64,000 nt of DNA from Acidocella sp. (lineage in GTDB: Bacteria > Pseudomonadota > Alphaproteobacteria > Acetobacterales > Acetobacteraceae). Shown in pieces: positions 25,010 to 34,028 of this stretch. The notes beneath the pieces were generated by a model. That model searched no databases and was not told the origin of the DNA. It saw only the letters and a list, made by a program, of their open reading frames with translations. The stretch is from positions 1 to 64,000 of the forward strand of contig JAMFRU010000058.1 in NCBI GenBank assembly GCA_026224875.1. Reading direction: 5' to 3'. The position numbers and the translations under genes are program-made. Each line of letters begins with the position of its first letter. Positions within the stretch are counted from its first letter, which is position 1.

Positions 25010-25164
25010 GGTCCCCCGTTTTTCAAAGCGTGGTTCTGAGGTTGGCCGGGCAGGGAAGTGGTTTCAGTCGAACTGGGGAAATGTTTCTCGGATCGGGTGG
25101 CCCGCGAAGGATGCCCGCTTTCTCGAGCATGACGGTGGTGGCGGGATGACAGGGTGGAGGAACG

Positions 25165-25248
25165 CCGTCATCGCGAGCGAAGCGTGGCGATCCATCTTTC
25201 TATCGGCGGCGAGAAAGATGGATTGCCACGCTTCGCTCGCAATGACGG
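25165..25248. repeat. 37-bp-arm palindromic element (TGCGAGCGAAGCG family)
   Basis: The left arm 25165-25201 and the right arm 25212-25248 match over 37 bases with only two mismatches, and the centre is 10 bases. The arm contains GCGAGCGAAGCGTGG, a sequence I associate with abundant palindromic elements of alphaproteobacterial intergenic DNA. It sits in the 298-bp gap between ruvB and ybgC, where I see no gene. A copy of a 27-bp dispersed repeat precedes it at 25110-25136. Confidence 0.8.
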
Positions 25249-25307
25249 CGGAGGTGCCCGGCCGGGTGCCACAGAATCGCCCCTTTCCGCCGCCATAGGC
25301 CGCTGCG

Positions 25308-25703
25308 ATGATTTATATTTATACCACCCGTATCTATTACCAGGACACCGATGCCGCCGGGATCGTCTACCATGCCAACTACCTCGCCATTGCCGAGCGG
25401 GCCCGCACTGAGGCCTTGCGCGACATGGGGGCGCCGCATTCGCAGTTGATCGCGGAATTTGGCGTTATGTTTGTGGTGCATCGCGCCAATCTGCATTATC
25501 AGCGCCCCGCACGCATCGATGAGCTGATCCGCGTCGAGACGAAATTCACGGCAGTCAACGGGGCCACCGTAACGCTTCGCCAAAATTTCATCCGAGACAA
25601 CGACTCGCTCGCCGTGCTTGAGCTGGGGCTTGGTTGCGCGCGGGTCTCCGATGGCAGGGCCGCGCGTATTCCTCGTGCCTTCGCGGCACGGTTAAAGATT
25701 TGA
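25308..25703 (+). CDS. ybgC: Acyl-CoA thioesterase YbgC of the Tol-Pal operon
   Basis: A 131-residue hotdog-fold thioesterase. It has the family motif YYQDTDAAGIVYHANYLAIAERART with the catalytic Asp and Tyr. YbgC hydrolyses acyl-CoA or acyl-ACP and is the usual first gene of the tol operon in Proteobacteria. It precedes tolQ by 43 bp. Confidence 0.93.
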   Translation: MIYIYTTRIYYQDTDAAGIVYHANYLAIAERARTEALRDMGAPHSQLIAEFGVMFVVHRANLHYQRPARIDELIRVETKFTAVNGATVTLRQNFIRDNDSLAVLELGLGCARVSDGRAARIPRAFAARLKI

Positions 25704-25746
25704 GCGCCTCGCGGCGCGGGTGAAAATTTGAACGGGGTGTAAGACA

Positions 25747-26466
25747 TTGGACGATTCTGTAACGCAAGGCGCTGTGGGCGCACCCGCCGCCGCCAACCTC
25801 TCGCTGCTCAACCTGTTCCTGCAGGCGGATGTGGTGGTCAAACTCGTGATGATCGTGCTGCTGATCGCCAGCATCTGGGTCTGGACCATCATCATCGAGA
25901 AATCGGTAAGCCTGCGCCGGGTTAACCGCGAGGCGAACCGCTTTGAGGATGAGTTCTGGTCCGGCGGCAGCCTGGACACACTTTATGACCGTGAGGGCGT
26001 GGACCCCACGCACCCCATTGCCGCCGTGTTCGGTGCCGCGATGAGCGAGTGGAAGCGCACCGCGCGGATTGCCGGCTCCGAGATCGGCAAGACCAGCGTG
26101 CGCGAGCGTGTGGACCGCGCCATGAACGTGACCATCATGCGCGAGATGGAGCGGCTGGAACGCTTCATGATCTTCCTGGCTTCGGTCGGCGCCACAGCAC
26201 CTTTTATTGGTCTGTTCGGCACCGTTTGGGGCATTATGCACTCCTTCTCGGCCATCGCCGCGATGCATAATACGGACCTTGCCGTGGTTGCCCCGGGCAT
26301 TGCCGAGGCGTTGTTCGCCACCGCCATCGGCCTGGTGGCCGCCATTCCGGCCGTGCTGGCCTATAACAAGCTCTCCAATGATCTCGCCCGTTTTGCCTCG
26401 CGGCTTGAAGGGTTTGGCTCGGAATTCTCCGCCATTCTCTCGCGCCAGACCGAGGAGCATAAATAA
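25747..26466 (+). CDS. tolQ: TolQ, proton-channel subunit of the Tol-Pal system
   Basis: A 239-residue inner-membrane protein with three membrane helices (about 35-57, 140-160, 180-202) and a cytoplasmic loop between the first two. Family motifs: GTVWGIMHSF and ATAIGLVAAIPAVLAYN. With TolR it forms the proton-motive-force engine for TolA. The start is TTG at 25747. Stop and tolR ATG are adjacent with no gap. Confidence 0.95.
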   Translation: MDDSVTQGAVGAPAAANLSLLNLFLQADVVVKLVMIVLLIASIWVWTIIIEKSVSLRRVNREANRFEDEFWSGGSLDTLYDREGVDPTHPIAAVFGAAMSEWKRTARIAGSEIGKTSVRERVDRAMNVTIMREMERLERFMIFLASVGATAPFIGLFGTVWGIMHSFSAIAAMHNTDLAVVAPGIAEALFATAIGLVAAIPAVLAYNKLSNDLARFASRLEGFGSEFSAILSRQTEEHK

Positions 26467-26895
<429 letters not shown>

Positions 26896-26913
26896 GGGCA
26901 GGGAGGTCGACTC

Positions 26914-27852
26914 TTGGACCGTGATCTACGCCGCAGCGCCTATATATCGGGATTTCTCCACGTAGCACTTATTGTTGCCGCGATCATAACGCTGCCGATC
27001 ACGCCGCTGCCCACCTCATCCGATGCGGATGTGGATGTGGATATTATCGGTCTGGCGCCGCAGAAATCTCCGTTGAAGGGTAGCCAAGCGGCCACGGCCA
27101 AGGACGTGCTGCATAAAACGGACGCGCAATCAGTGAATGCGCCCAAGCCGAAGACCATTGAGGCGCCACCGCCCCCACCGCCCCCCCCGCCGCCGTCGAA
27201 AGCGCCGGTGAGCACCACGCAGACAGCCCAGACCGCACCGCCGCCACCGCCCAAGCCGAGCGACGCGCCCTCGACCGTGCCGCCACCGCCCCCGGTGCCG
27301 CCGCAGAAGGTGACAAGCACCTCGCCCACGAAGGAAAAGCCGCTGGCGAAGCCGCCGACTTCAATAAAAAGTGTGACGCATCAACAGCATGATGTGAAGG
27401 CGCCGCAGGTGATGAGCTTGGCGCAGCTTAATACGCTGCTGAATGAGCATGCGGTCCAGAAGCAGACGCAGCCGCCGAAGGCCGTGTATAATCCCGACCA
27501 GAATTCCGCCCCCGACGCTGGCGGCTCGCCCAACTCCACGTCTAATTCCGGGCTTACCGGACCTGATCGTGCGGCGATTGGCAACCATGTCCGCCCGTGC
27601 TGGAACATCGATGGCGAGGCGCAGAATATCGGCAGCTTCGCGGTGCTGCTGCAGGTTACGACGGATGCCGGCGGCACAGTGCGCGTGGCTCAGGTCTCGC
27701 CGCAGAATACCGGGGATATGAGCAATCCGCTGTATTTCGCTTTCACCCAGCGGGCCCTGGCCGCGGTGCTGAACGCGCAATGCGCGACGCTGCCGCTGCC
27801 ACCGAATATGCTGGGATCCAACCAGTCGTTTACGTTCATATTCTCGCCTTGA
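26914..27852 (+). CDS. tolA: TolA, energy-transducing envelope protein
   Basis: A 312-residue TolA. Inner-membrane helix (about 9-32, AYISGFLHVALIVAAIITL), then a Pro-rich linker (two runs of about ten prolines near residues 85-95 and 110-130) in place of the Ala/Lys-rich helix of E. coli, and a C-terminal domain (about 215-312) containing RPCWNIDGEA and AQCATLPLPPNMLG with a conserved Cys pair. This domain would contact TolB/Pal or outer-membrane partners. TTG start at 26914. The short linker implies a different reach across the periplasm. Confidence 0.9.
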   Translation: MDRDLRRSAYISGFLHVALIVAAIITLPITPLPTSSDADVDVDIIGLAPQKSPLKGSQAATAKDVLHKTDAQSVNAPKPKTIEAPPPPPPPPPPSKAPVSTTQTAQTAPPPPPKPSDAPSTVPPPPPVPPQKVTSTSPTKEKPLAKPPTSIKSVTHQQHDVKAPQVMSLAQLNTLLNEHAVQKQTQPPKAVYNPDQNSAPDAGGSPNSTSNSGLTGPDRAAIGNHVRPCWNIDGEAQNIGSFAVLLQVTTDAGGTVRVAQVSPQNTGDMSNPLYFAFTQRALAAVLNAQCATLPLPPNMLGSNQSFTFIFSP

Positions 27853-27859
27853 GGGCAAA

Positions 27860-28309
27860 ATGAGGATGAAGTCGCGCAGCGCCCGTGCTCCCGTCGTTTG
27901 GGGAATGCTGGCGATGGCTGGGCTGGCCGCTTGCGCGAAAGACCCGGTGCAACAGGCGGTGGATCAGTCGGATAACCTTCAATTATCCGATGCCGAGCAG
28001 ATCGCGGTCGGGCAGCACCTCCGCAAATGTTGGTATGCCAGCGAGCAGGCCTCAGGCGGCATGTGGGGCGATGACGGCGCCATGCGGCCCATTCCCTTGG
28101 TGCTGCTGGACCTGACCACTGACGCCGGCGGCACGGTGCGCAAGGCGGTAGTGGCGCCGCAAAATACCGGTGACCTGCACAATGCGAGCTATGCGCATTT
28201 CGTCCAGCGCGCGATTACCGTCGCGCTGGCCCCTGAATGCGCCACTTTGCCTCTGCCGCCCGCCATGCTGGGGCATGAGCACGAATTCGTCGTTACTGTT
28301 GAGGATTGA
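27860..28309 (+). CDS. Lipoprotein paralogue of the TolA C-terminal domain
   Basis: A 149-residue protein with a lipobox (AMAGLAACAKD, Cys at about 28), so it is likely a lipid-anchored periplasmic protein. From residue about 40 it parallels the TolA C-terminal domain: RKCWYASE (TolA RPCWNID), LTTDAGGTVRKAVVAPQNTG (TolA TTDAGGTVRVAQVSPQNTG) and APECATLPLPPAMLG (TolA AQCATLPLPPNMLG). It starts 8 bp after tolA, apparently a local duplication with a new export signal. I know no name for this protein. It may bind a Tol partner or compete with TolA. Confidence 0.85.
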   Translation: MRMKSRSARAPVVWGMLAMAGLAACAKDPVQQAVDQSDNLQLSDAEQIAVGQHLRKCWYASEQASGGMWGDDGAMRPIPLVLLDLTTDAGGTVRKAVVAPQNTGDLHNASYAHFVQRAITVALAPECATLPLPPAMLGHEHEFVVTVED

Positions 28310-28349
28310 AGGGCCGCCATCATTTTGTTGCGAGCTTGCCACGAGATTG

Positions 28350-28386
28350 CCTTGATAGGGAAGCATCCTTCATCGAATTATCAAGG
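28350..28386. promoter_or_regulatory. 8-bp inverted repeat in the tolB leader
   Basis: CCTTGATA (28350-28357) and TATCAAGG (28379-28386) with a 21-base spacer, in the 167-bp gap before tolB. The gap is unusual for a tol operon and may hold a separate tolB promoter. No convincing -35/-10 pair was identified. Confidence 0.35.
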
Positions 28387-28476
28387 TGTAACTTTACCGC
28401 GGCCTTCCAATATGGTGGGCAGTGCTGGGTTTTATATTCCGAGTCTCGCCGATTCTCGCTGTAACTGGGAGCTGAC

Positions 28477-29859
28477 ATGTTGAAATTGCCACCCTATTCC
28501 CGCCGCCGCCTGATTGGCACCGGTGCTGCCACCCTCATCGGCGCGCCCGCTTTGGCGCAAAGCATGGTTGGGGGCGATTCCAGCGGCGCTCCGCCACCGG
28601 CCGCCCCCGCGGCTGGCGGTTCCAGCGCACCCATCTCGGTGAGCGGGGCGCAGACCGCACCCATCCCCATCGCGATCACCCCGTTCGATACGCAGGGTGT
28701 CGGGGCGCAGATCACGCAGGTGATTTCGGATGACCTCAACCATTCCGGCCTGTTCCGCAGCATCGATCCGTCGAGCTTTGTGCCCAATTCCATCACCAAC
28801 GGCACGCCGGTATGGGCCAACTGGACCCTGCTCGGGGCGCAGGGCATCATCACCGGCGATGTGTCCGACCAGGGCGGCGGACAGGTGCGGGTGGAATTCC
28901 GGTTGTGGAGTGTGCAGAGCCAGAGCCAGGTGCAGGGCACGGCCTATACCACCACGGGGGGCAATTGGCGCCGGATTGCGCATATTATCGCCGATACCGT
29001 TTACCAGCAGATGATCGGCGATAAGGGGTATTTTGACAGCCGCGTGGCGTTTATCTCGGAATCCGGGCCGCAGACCTCGCCGATCCGCCGGCTTGCGGTT
29101 ATGGATTACGATGGTGCCAACATCCAGTTCCTGACCGATGGTTCGTCCATGGCGGTATCTCCGGCGTATAACCCTTCGCGCCAGCAGCTCGCGTTCTGCA
29201 GTTTTGAGGGCAGCAACCCGCGGATTTATACGTTTGACCTGCAGAGCGGCACGAAACGGCTCGTCGGCGCGTTCGGCGAGATGACGCTCGGGCCGCGTTT
29301 TTCGCCAGATGGCAATTCGCTGCTGATGTCGGTTTCAGGCCATGGCGGCGCCGCTATTGTAAAGGTCGGGGCAAATGGTGGCTCACCGGTGCAGCTTACG
29401 GATGGTTCCTCGATCAATGTCGCGCCGTGCTACTCGCCGGATGGCAGTCAGATTGTGTTTGAATCTGACCGTGACGGCAGCCAGCAGCTGTTTGTGATGG
29501 GCGCGGACGGCTCGGGGGCCAAGCGCATCTCGTTTGGCCAAGGGCATTATGCCGAGCCGTGCTGGTCGCCGCGTGGCGATCTTATTGCCTATACGTTCTG
29601 GGGCTCCGAGGTCGGTGGCTTTACCATTGGCGTTATGGCGCCGGATGGCACAGGCGAGCGCATTCTGGCGCAGGGCTATCTGGTGGGGAGCGCCAGCTTC
29701 TGCCCGAATGGAAGGGTGATCATGTTCTACCGCCAGACGCCGCAGGGCGATGGCACTGGCGATCATCTCTCCACCATCGGCATTGATGGATTCAATGAGC
29801 AGCGGGTGAGCACGCCGAGCTATGCGTCTGATCCATCGTGGGGGCCGTTGCTGGCGTAA
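28477..29859 (+). CDS. tolB: TolB, periplasmic beta-propeller of the Tol-Pal system
   Basis: A 460-residue exported protein. The signal has SRRRLIGTG then a hydrophobic stretch ending ALAQ, so Tat export is possible. A Pro/Ala/Ser-rich linker, an N-terminal alpha/beta domain (about 65-185) and a six-bladed propeller with repeats of the form SPDG (PRFSPDGNSLLMS, CYSPDGSQIVFES, WSPRGDLIAYT) follow. TolB binds Pal and TolA. The ATG has GGGAG 5 bases upstream. pal is not downstream, unlike in most tol operons. Confidence 0.93.
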   Translation: MLKLPPYSRRRLIGTGAATLIGAPALAQSMVGGDSSGAPPPAAPAAGGSSAPISVSGAQTAPIPIAITPFDTQGVGAQITQVISDDLNHSGLFRSIDPSSFVPNSITNGTPVWANWTLLGAQGIITGDVSDQGGGQVRVEFRLWSVQSQSQVQGTAYTTTGGNWRRIAHIIADTVYQQMIGDKGYFDSRVAFISESGPQTSPIRRLAVMDYDGANIQFLTDGSSMAVSPAYNPSRQQLAFCSFEGSNPRIYTFDLQSGTKRLVGAFGEMTLGPRFSPDGNSLLMSVSGHGGAAIVKVGANGGSPVQLTDGSSINVAPCYSPDGSQIVFESDRDGSQQLFVMGADGSGAKRISFGQGHYAEPCWSPRGDLIAYTFWGSEVGGFTIGVMAPDGTGERILAQGYLVGSASFCPNGRVIMFYRQTPQGDGTGDHLSTIGIDGFNEQRVSTPSYASDPSWGPLLA

Positions 29860-29890
29860 AACACGTTCTGGCGGAAATTTGGCGCGGTTG

Positions 29891-29937
29891 GGCTGTGCTC
29901 CGGTGCGCACGGACCAACGTGCGCACCGCGAGCAGCC
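29891..29937 (+). repeat. Strong stem-loop after tolB
   Basis: CGGTGCGCACG (29901-29911), six-base loop, CGTGCGCACCG (29918-29928): an 11-bp perfect stem, extended by GGGCTG-GCTC/GAGC-AGCCC on both sides. It is 30 bases after tolB. There is no following T-run, so it may protect the mRNA 3' end rather than terminate alone. Confidence 0.6.
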
Positions 29938-29963
29938 CTCGCGAACGCTTCGCATATGCTGGT

Positions 29964-30370
29964 TCAGCCTTTTGGGCGCATGGCATAGGACAGGTCGTTA
30001 CGATTTCCTTCGCCGGAGGGGCTGCCGGCGGAAAGCGCCTGCGGCGGGTTTGGATCGAGGCGGGTAAAGTCGACGAGCATGATGCGCCGGGCAATCCGCC
30101 GTCACGCCGTTCCATGCGGTCGATATAGCGCCCGGACGCAACGAAATCGCGCTCCGGTCCCGTGTCATCTGCAGCGATGCGATGGGAGGAGATGGTGTAA
30201 TGTTCGGCCCAGGCTGCATCGCCATCGGCTTCGACCAGCTGATTGCCGGTGTTGTGCCATGTGACCGTATATTTGCTTAGCATCACGCAGCCGAGTGCAA
30301 TGAAGGCATCCACATCGAGCGGCTTGTGCAGCTCGATCACGACGCCGGGGGGAAAAATAGTTGCCGCCAT
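29964..30370 (-). pseudogene. SnoaL/NTF2-like protein, frameshifted remnant
   Basis: The minus strand from about 30370 encodes a SnoaL-like fold (SKYTVTWHNTGNQLVEADGD, AWAEHYTISSHR, ASGRYIDRMERRDG). Around 30095-30100 the frame breaks. In the next frame it resumes as IARRIMLVDFTRLDPNPPQA and ends at the TGA 29964-29966. One indel reunites the two. The N-terminus also looks short. It is most likely a decayed gene. Confidence 0.6.
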
Positions 30371-30394
30371 CGCCAAGGCGGCGGGAGTTAAGAT

Positions 30395-30589
30395 ATGAGC
30401 ATGCGTTTTCCTGTTGCCATCGAGCCGGGCACAGAGACCACTGCATTCGGCGTTGTGGTGCCCGATCTGCCTGGCTGTTTTTCCAGGGGTGACACGCTGG
30501 AAGAGGCGCTTGCCAATGCGAAAGAGGCGATAGCCGTATGGGTTGAGATGGATGGCATCAATTACGCATATGGCCACGCTCATATTTAG
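30395..30589 (+). CDS. Orphan, short HicB-like antitoxin domain protein
   Basis: A 64-residue protein matching the N-terminal HicB_like fold: MSMRFPVAIEPGTETTAFGVVVPDLPGCFSRG, then TLEEALANAKEAIAVW. In full HicB antitoxins a DNA-binding helix-turn-helix or RHH domain follows. Here the frame ends after a short unrelated tail (YAYGHAHI). No hicA gene is next to it. It is probably a truncated remnant of a type II toxin-antitoxin locus. SD GGGAG is placed 7 bases before ATG. Confidence 0.6.
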   Translation: MSMRFPVAIEPGTETTAFGVVVPDLPGCFSRGDTLEEALANAKEAIAVWVEMDGINYAYGHAHI

Positions 30590-30684
30590 AGGCTCCCGGT
30601 TTCCCTTGGATGTGTGGCATACTTGCCTTTTTCCCCCCTTTGCGCCATATGCCGCCCCGTCCGCATGTTGTGGGCAAATTCACA

Positions 30685-30760
30685 CGCGGGGGCTTTCCTG
30701 GGTTCATCCTGAGAAATCCGGTGTTTTGCTCCGGTGCCGGCGCAAAATACTTCCCCCGCG
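30685..30760 (+). promoter_or_regulatory. Structured leader of rpsB (possible S2 autoregulatory site)
   Basis: CGCGGGGG (30685-30692) pairs with CCCCCGCG (30753-30760). Inside, GTGTTTTGC (30721-30729) is nearly complementary to GCGCAAAATAC (about 30740-30750), around a CCGG-TG-CCGG tip. The structure ends 40 bases before the rpsB ATG. S2 represses its own operon in other bacteria, so a feedback site is likely, but homology to known leaders was not tested. Confidence 0.5.
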
Positions 30761-30799
30761 GAGGATATAACCGGATTGTTTAGGAAAGAGGTCTGCCAC

Positions 30800-31606
30800 A
30801 TGGCACTACCCGATGTTTCTCTGCGCGGCCTGCTCGAAGCTGGCGTGCATTTTGGCCATAATACCCGCCGCTGGAACCCGCGCATGGCGCCGTACCTGTT
30901 CGGCATTCGCAACCAGGTGCATATTATCGATCTGCAGCAAACCGCCCCGCTGCTGGAGCGCGCCCTGAAAGCTGTGCGCGATGTAACCGCTGCCGGTGGC
31001 CGCGTGTTGTTCGTAGGCACCAAGCGTGCTGCTGCTGATTATGTGGCTGAGTCCGCTGAGCGTTGCGGCCAGTATTACGTCAACCATCGCTGGCTCGGCG
31101 GCATGCTGACCAATTGGAAGACGATCACCGGCTCCATCAAGCGCTTGCGCCAGATGGACGAGCTGCTGGCCGGCGAGACGCATGGCTTCACCAAAAAAGA
31201 AGTCCTGAACATGACGCGCGACCGTGAGAAGCTGCAGCGCGCGCTGGGTGGGATTAAGGATATGGGCGGTCTGCCGGATATCCTGTTCATCATCGACACC
31301 AACAAGGAGAAGCTGGCGGTCGAGGAAGCCAACAAGCTGGGCATTCCGGTCATCGCGATCCTGGACTCCAACTCCGATCCTTCCGGCGTGACCTTCCCGG
31401 TGCCGGGCAATGACGACGCGATCCGCGCCATCACCCTTTATTGCGACCTGATCTCGGGCGCGGTGCTGGATGGTATTTCGGCTGAGCTGGGTTCCTCGGG
31501 CGTTGATCTGGGCGCGGCCGCCGTGCCGGTGCTGGAAGCGCTGCCGGAGCCGGTTGTGGCCGAAGCCCCGGCTCCTGCTCCGGAACAGGCTCCTGCCCAG
31601 GCTTAA
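30800..31606 (+). CDS. rpsB: 30S ribosomal protein S2
   Basis: S2 (268 residues) of the small ribosomal subunit. It starts at [15 protein letters not shown] after AAAGAGG. An upstream in-frame ATG at 30734 is not used. Typical segments: [14 protein letters not shown] (about 16-29), [27 protein letters not shown] and the ICDTN-equivalent [12 protein letters not shown]. The C-terminal 25 residues are an Ala/Pro/Glu-rich extension ([13 protein letters not shown]), common in Alphaproteobacteria. First gene of the rpsB-tsf-pyrH-frr operon. Confidence 0.97.
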   Translation: MALPDVSLRGLLEAGVHFGHNTRRWNPRMAPYLFGIRNQVHIIDLQQTAPLLERALKAVRDVTAAGGRVLFVGTKRAAADYVAESAERCGQYYVNHRWLGGMLTNWKTITGSIKRLRQMDELLAGETHGFTKKEVLNMTRDREKLQRALGGIKDMGGLPDILFIIDTNKEKLAVEEANKLGIPVIAILDSNSDPSGVTFPVPGNDDAIRAITLYCDLISGAVLDGISAELGSSGVDLGAAAVPVLEALPEPVVAEAPAPAPEQAPAQA

Positions 31607-31663
31607 ATTAGAGCTTGATTTTTCTCCAGGGGCCTCGCGCCCCCGGCTTTAAAAACTGAATTA

Positions 31664-31692
31664 TGCGCGCGAGGGGAAAACCCTTGCGCGCA
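31664..31692 (+). repeat. Intercistronic hairpin between rpsB and tsf
   Basis: TGCGCGCGAGGG and CCCTTGCGCGCA (31681-31692) form a 12-bp stem with one mismatch and a loop of about five bases. A GGGGCC...GGCCCC-type hairpin precedes it (about 31628-31645). The pair may attenuate or process the rpsB-tsf transcript. Confidence 0.45.
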
Positions 31693-31715
31693 CACGTACA
31701 TTGAGGAGCAGAAAC

Positions 31716-32624
31716 ATGGTTGAAATTACCGCTGCCTTGGTCAAAGACCTGCGCGAGACGAGTGGCGCCGGCATGATGGATTGCAAGAAGGCGCTGGTTG
31801 AATCCGATGGCGACGTGCAGGCCGCCATCGACTGGCTGCGCAAGAAGGGGCTTTCGGCCGCCGCGAAGAAATCCGGCCGTGTGGCCGCCGAGGGCCTGGT
31901 GGCCGTGGCGCTGAGCGCCGGCAAGGTTGCGCTGGTCGAGGTTAATGCCGAGACCGATTTTTTGGCGCGCAACGAGGTTTTTCAGAACTTTGTGGAGAAC
32001 GTCGCCAAGGTTGCGCTGACCGTGGGTGAAGATGTGGAGGCCATCAAGGCCGCCGCTTATCCCGGTACCGGCCGCACCGTGGCGGAAGAAACCGTGCATC
32101 AGATTGCCACCATCGGCGAGAATATTTCGGTCCGCCGCGTGGCTGTGATTGAAGTGCCCGGCGGCGTTGCCGCGGCCTATATCCATAACGCCGTTAAACC
32201 GGGCCTGGGCAAAATCGGCGTAATTGTTGGCCTGTCCGGGAACGCTGATGAGGCGATTGAGAAGCTTGGGCGCCAGGTTGGCATGCATGTCGCCGCTACC
32301 CCCGCCACCACGGCGCTGACCATTGCCGAGGTCGATCCGGCCGCTCTTGAGCGCGAGAAGAACATTCTCGTCGAGAAGGCGCGCGCCTCCGGCAAGCCCG
32401 ACAACATTATCGAGAAGATGGTGCAGGGCCAGGTGGCGAAATACTACGCCGATGTGGTGCTGCTGGAGCAGGTCTGGGTGCATGATGGCGAGTCCAAGGT
32501 TAAGGACGTCGTGAAGAAGGCCGGGGCCGAGCTTAACCGCTTCGTCTGCTTCCGCCTCGGCGAGGGCATCGAGAAAGAGGTTACCGACTTCGCTGCCGAG
32601 GTTGCCGCCGCCGCTGGTGTGTAA
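31716..32624 (+). CDS. tsf: Elongation factor Ts
   Basis: EF-Ts (302 residues) exchanges GDP for GTP on EF-Tu. The N-terminal UBA-like domain has [25 protein letters not shown] (about 8-32), then the [11 protein letters not shown] core (about 80). Domain signatures continue to the C-terminal [13 protein letters not shown]. The ATG at 31716 follows a GAGGAG. A frame from 31701 exists but lacks a ribosome site. Confidence 0.97.
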   Translation: MVEITAALVKDLRETSGAGMMDCKKALVESDGDVQAAIDWLRKKGLSAAAKKSGRVAAEGLVAVALSAGKVALVEVNAETDFLARNEVFQNFVENVAKVALTVGEDVEAIKAAAYPGTGRTVAEETVHQIATIGENISVRRVAVIEVPGGVAAAYIHNAVKPGLGKIGVIVGLSGNADEAIEKLGRQVGMHVAATPATTALTIAEVDPAALEREKNILVEKARASGKPDNIIEKMVQGQVAKYYADVVLLEQVWVHDGESKVKDVVKKAGAELNRFVCFRLGEGIEKEVTDFAAEVAAAAGV

Positions 32625-32650
32625 CCGACTCGCGAGCTTGAGCTAAAACC

Positions 32651-32683
32651 GGGCGGCGCCTGGCATTTTGCCTGACGCCGCCC
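32651..32683 (+). repeat. Hairpin between tsf and pyrH
   Basis: GGGCGGCG (32651-32658) and CGCCGCCC (32676-32683) enclose a 17-base loop. It may attenuate readthrough from tsf. Followed by TTAATG. Confidence 0.5.
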
Positions 32684-32690
32684 TTAATGT

Positions 32691-33440
32691 ATGAGCGAAT
32701 GTATGAGCGAGGCCATGACCCAGAATCCGCAATATAAGCGCGTGCTGCTGAAAATTTCGGGCGAGGCCCTTATGGGTGAGCGCGATTACGGGCTCGATAC
32801 CGGGATGGTGCAGGCCATTGCCACCGATGTGCGGGATGTGATCGCCCTCGGGGTGGAGGTTTGCCTCGTTATCGGTGGGGGCAATATTTTCCGGGGGGTG
32901 GCCGGGGCCTCGGCTGGTATGGACCGGGCCCAGGCTGATTATATGGGCATGCTGGCGACCGTGATGAACGCGCTGGCCATGCAGTCAGCACTTGAGAAGC
33001 TGGATGTGCCGACAAGGGTGCAGACCGCCATCCCGATGTCCTCGGTGTGCGAGCCGTATATCCGCAGGCGCGCGATGCGGCATATGGAAAAGGGCAGGGT
33101 GGTGATTTTCGCCGCCGGCACGGGCAATCCGTTTTTTACCACAGACACCGCGGCGGCCCTGCGCGCGGCTGAGATGAACTGCAACTGCATTCTCAAGGGT
33201 ACGCAGGTGGATGGGGTTTATAACGCCGATCCGCGCAAGGTGAAGGACGCCAAGCGCTATAAGGAGCTGACGTATCTGGATGTTCTGGCGCGCGATCTGA
33301 ACGTCATGGATGCCTCGGCCATCTCGCTGTCCCGCGAAAACAAGCTGCCGATTATCGTTTTTAATATTCATGCCCCTGGTGCTTTTGCCGCTGTCATGCG
33401 CGGCGAGGGGCTGTTCACCCGCATTTCCGAACCGAGCTGA
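32691..33440 (+). CDS. pyrH: UMP kinase
   Basis: PyrH phosphorylates UMP to UDP in pyrimidine synthesis. It belongs to the amino-acid-kinase fold and is hexameric. Motifs: [11 protein letters not shown] (about 19-29), IGGGNIFRG (about 62-70), [16 protein letters not shown] (about 144-159), and the UMP site [14 protein letters not shown]. Three start ATGs lie in a row (32691, 32703, 32715). The last best fits the family N-terminus ([13 protein letters not shown]), so the protein has 241-249 residues. Confidence 0.96.
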   Translation: MSECMSEAMTQNPQYKRVLLKISGEALMGERDYGLDTGMVQAIATDVRDVIALGVEVCLVIGGGNIFRGVAGASAGMDRAQADYMGMLATVMNALAMQSALEKLDVPTRVQTAIPMSSVCEPYIRRRAMRHMEKGRVVIFAAGTGNPFFTTDTAAALRAAEMNCNCILKGTQVDGVYNADPRKVKDAKRYKELTYLDVLARDLNVMDASAISLSRENKLPIIVFNIHAPGAFAAVMRGEGLFTRISEPS

Positions 33441-33449
33441 GGACTTCCC

Positions 33450-34013
33450 ATGGCCGACCTTGCCGATATTAAAACCGATATTACCCGCCGCATGGATGGC
33501 GCGCTGGATGTGTTGAAGCGCGAATTTGGCGGGTTGCGCACCGGCCGCGCCAGCCCGGCGCTGCTGGACCCGGTAAAAGTCGAGGCTTACGGCCAGTATA
33601 TGCCGATCAACCAGGTGGCGACCGTGGCCGTGCCGGAAGCGCGGATGATTACCGTGCAGGTGTGGGACCGCTCGATGGTTAATTCCGTGGTGGCGGCGAT
33701 CCGCGATTGCGGGCTGGGGCTGAACCCGCAGCCGGATGGGCAGATTGTGCGTGTGCCTTTGCCGGTGCTGACCGAGGAACGCCGCAATGAGCTGGCCAAG
33801 ACGGCGGGCAAATATGCCGAGGCGGCGCGTATCGCCGTGCGTGGCGTGCGCCGGGACGGCATGGAGCAGATCAAGGCGCTGGAGAAGAAGCACGAGATTT
33901 CCGAGGATGATGAGCGGGTTTGGTTGGAGCAGGTGCAGAAAATCACCGATGACTACATCAAGCGCCTCGATATCAGCCTGGCCGATAAGGAAAAGGACAT
34001 TCGTCAGGTCTGA
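33450..34013 (+). CDS. frr: Ribosome recycling factor
   Basis: RRF (187 residues) releases ribosomes after termination with EF-G. The three-helix bundle has [27 protein letters not shown] (about 23-50) and the [26 protein letters not shown] segment (about 131-156). It starts 9 bp after pyrH. Standard length (185 in E. coli). Confidence 0.97.
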   Translation: MADLADIKTDITRRMDGALDVLKREFGGLRTGRASPALLDPVKVEAYGQYMPINQVATVAVPEARMITVQVWDRSMVNSVVAAIRDCGLGLNPQPDGQIVRVPLPVLTEERRNELAKTAGKYAEAARIAVRGVRRDGMEQIKALEKKHEISEDDERVWLEQVQKITDDYIKRLDISLADKEKDIRQV

Positions 34014-34028
34014 TGGTAGATCATTCTG

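Noticed and set aside
29792..30583. 263-residue minus-strand frame after tolB
   Set aside because: Only the middle part looks coding (the SnoaL remnant); the rest is the wrong frame, and the end overlaps tolB.
30599..30640. Strong sigma-70 promoter for rpsB near 30600
   Set aside because: A TTGGAT exists but no -10 at a proper distance was found, so it is not listed.
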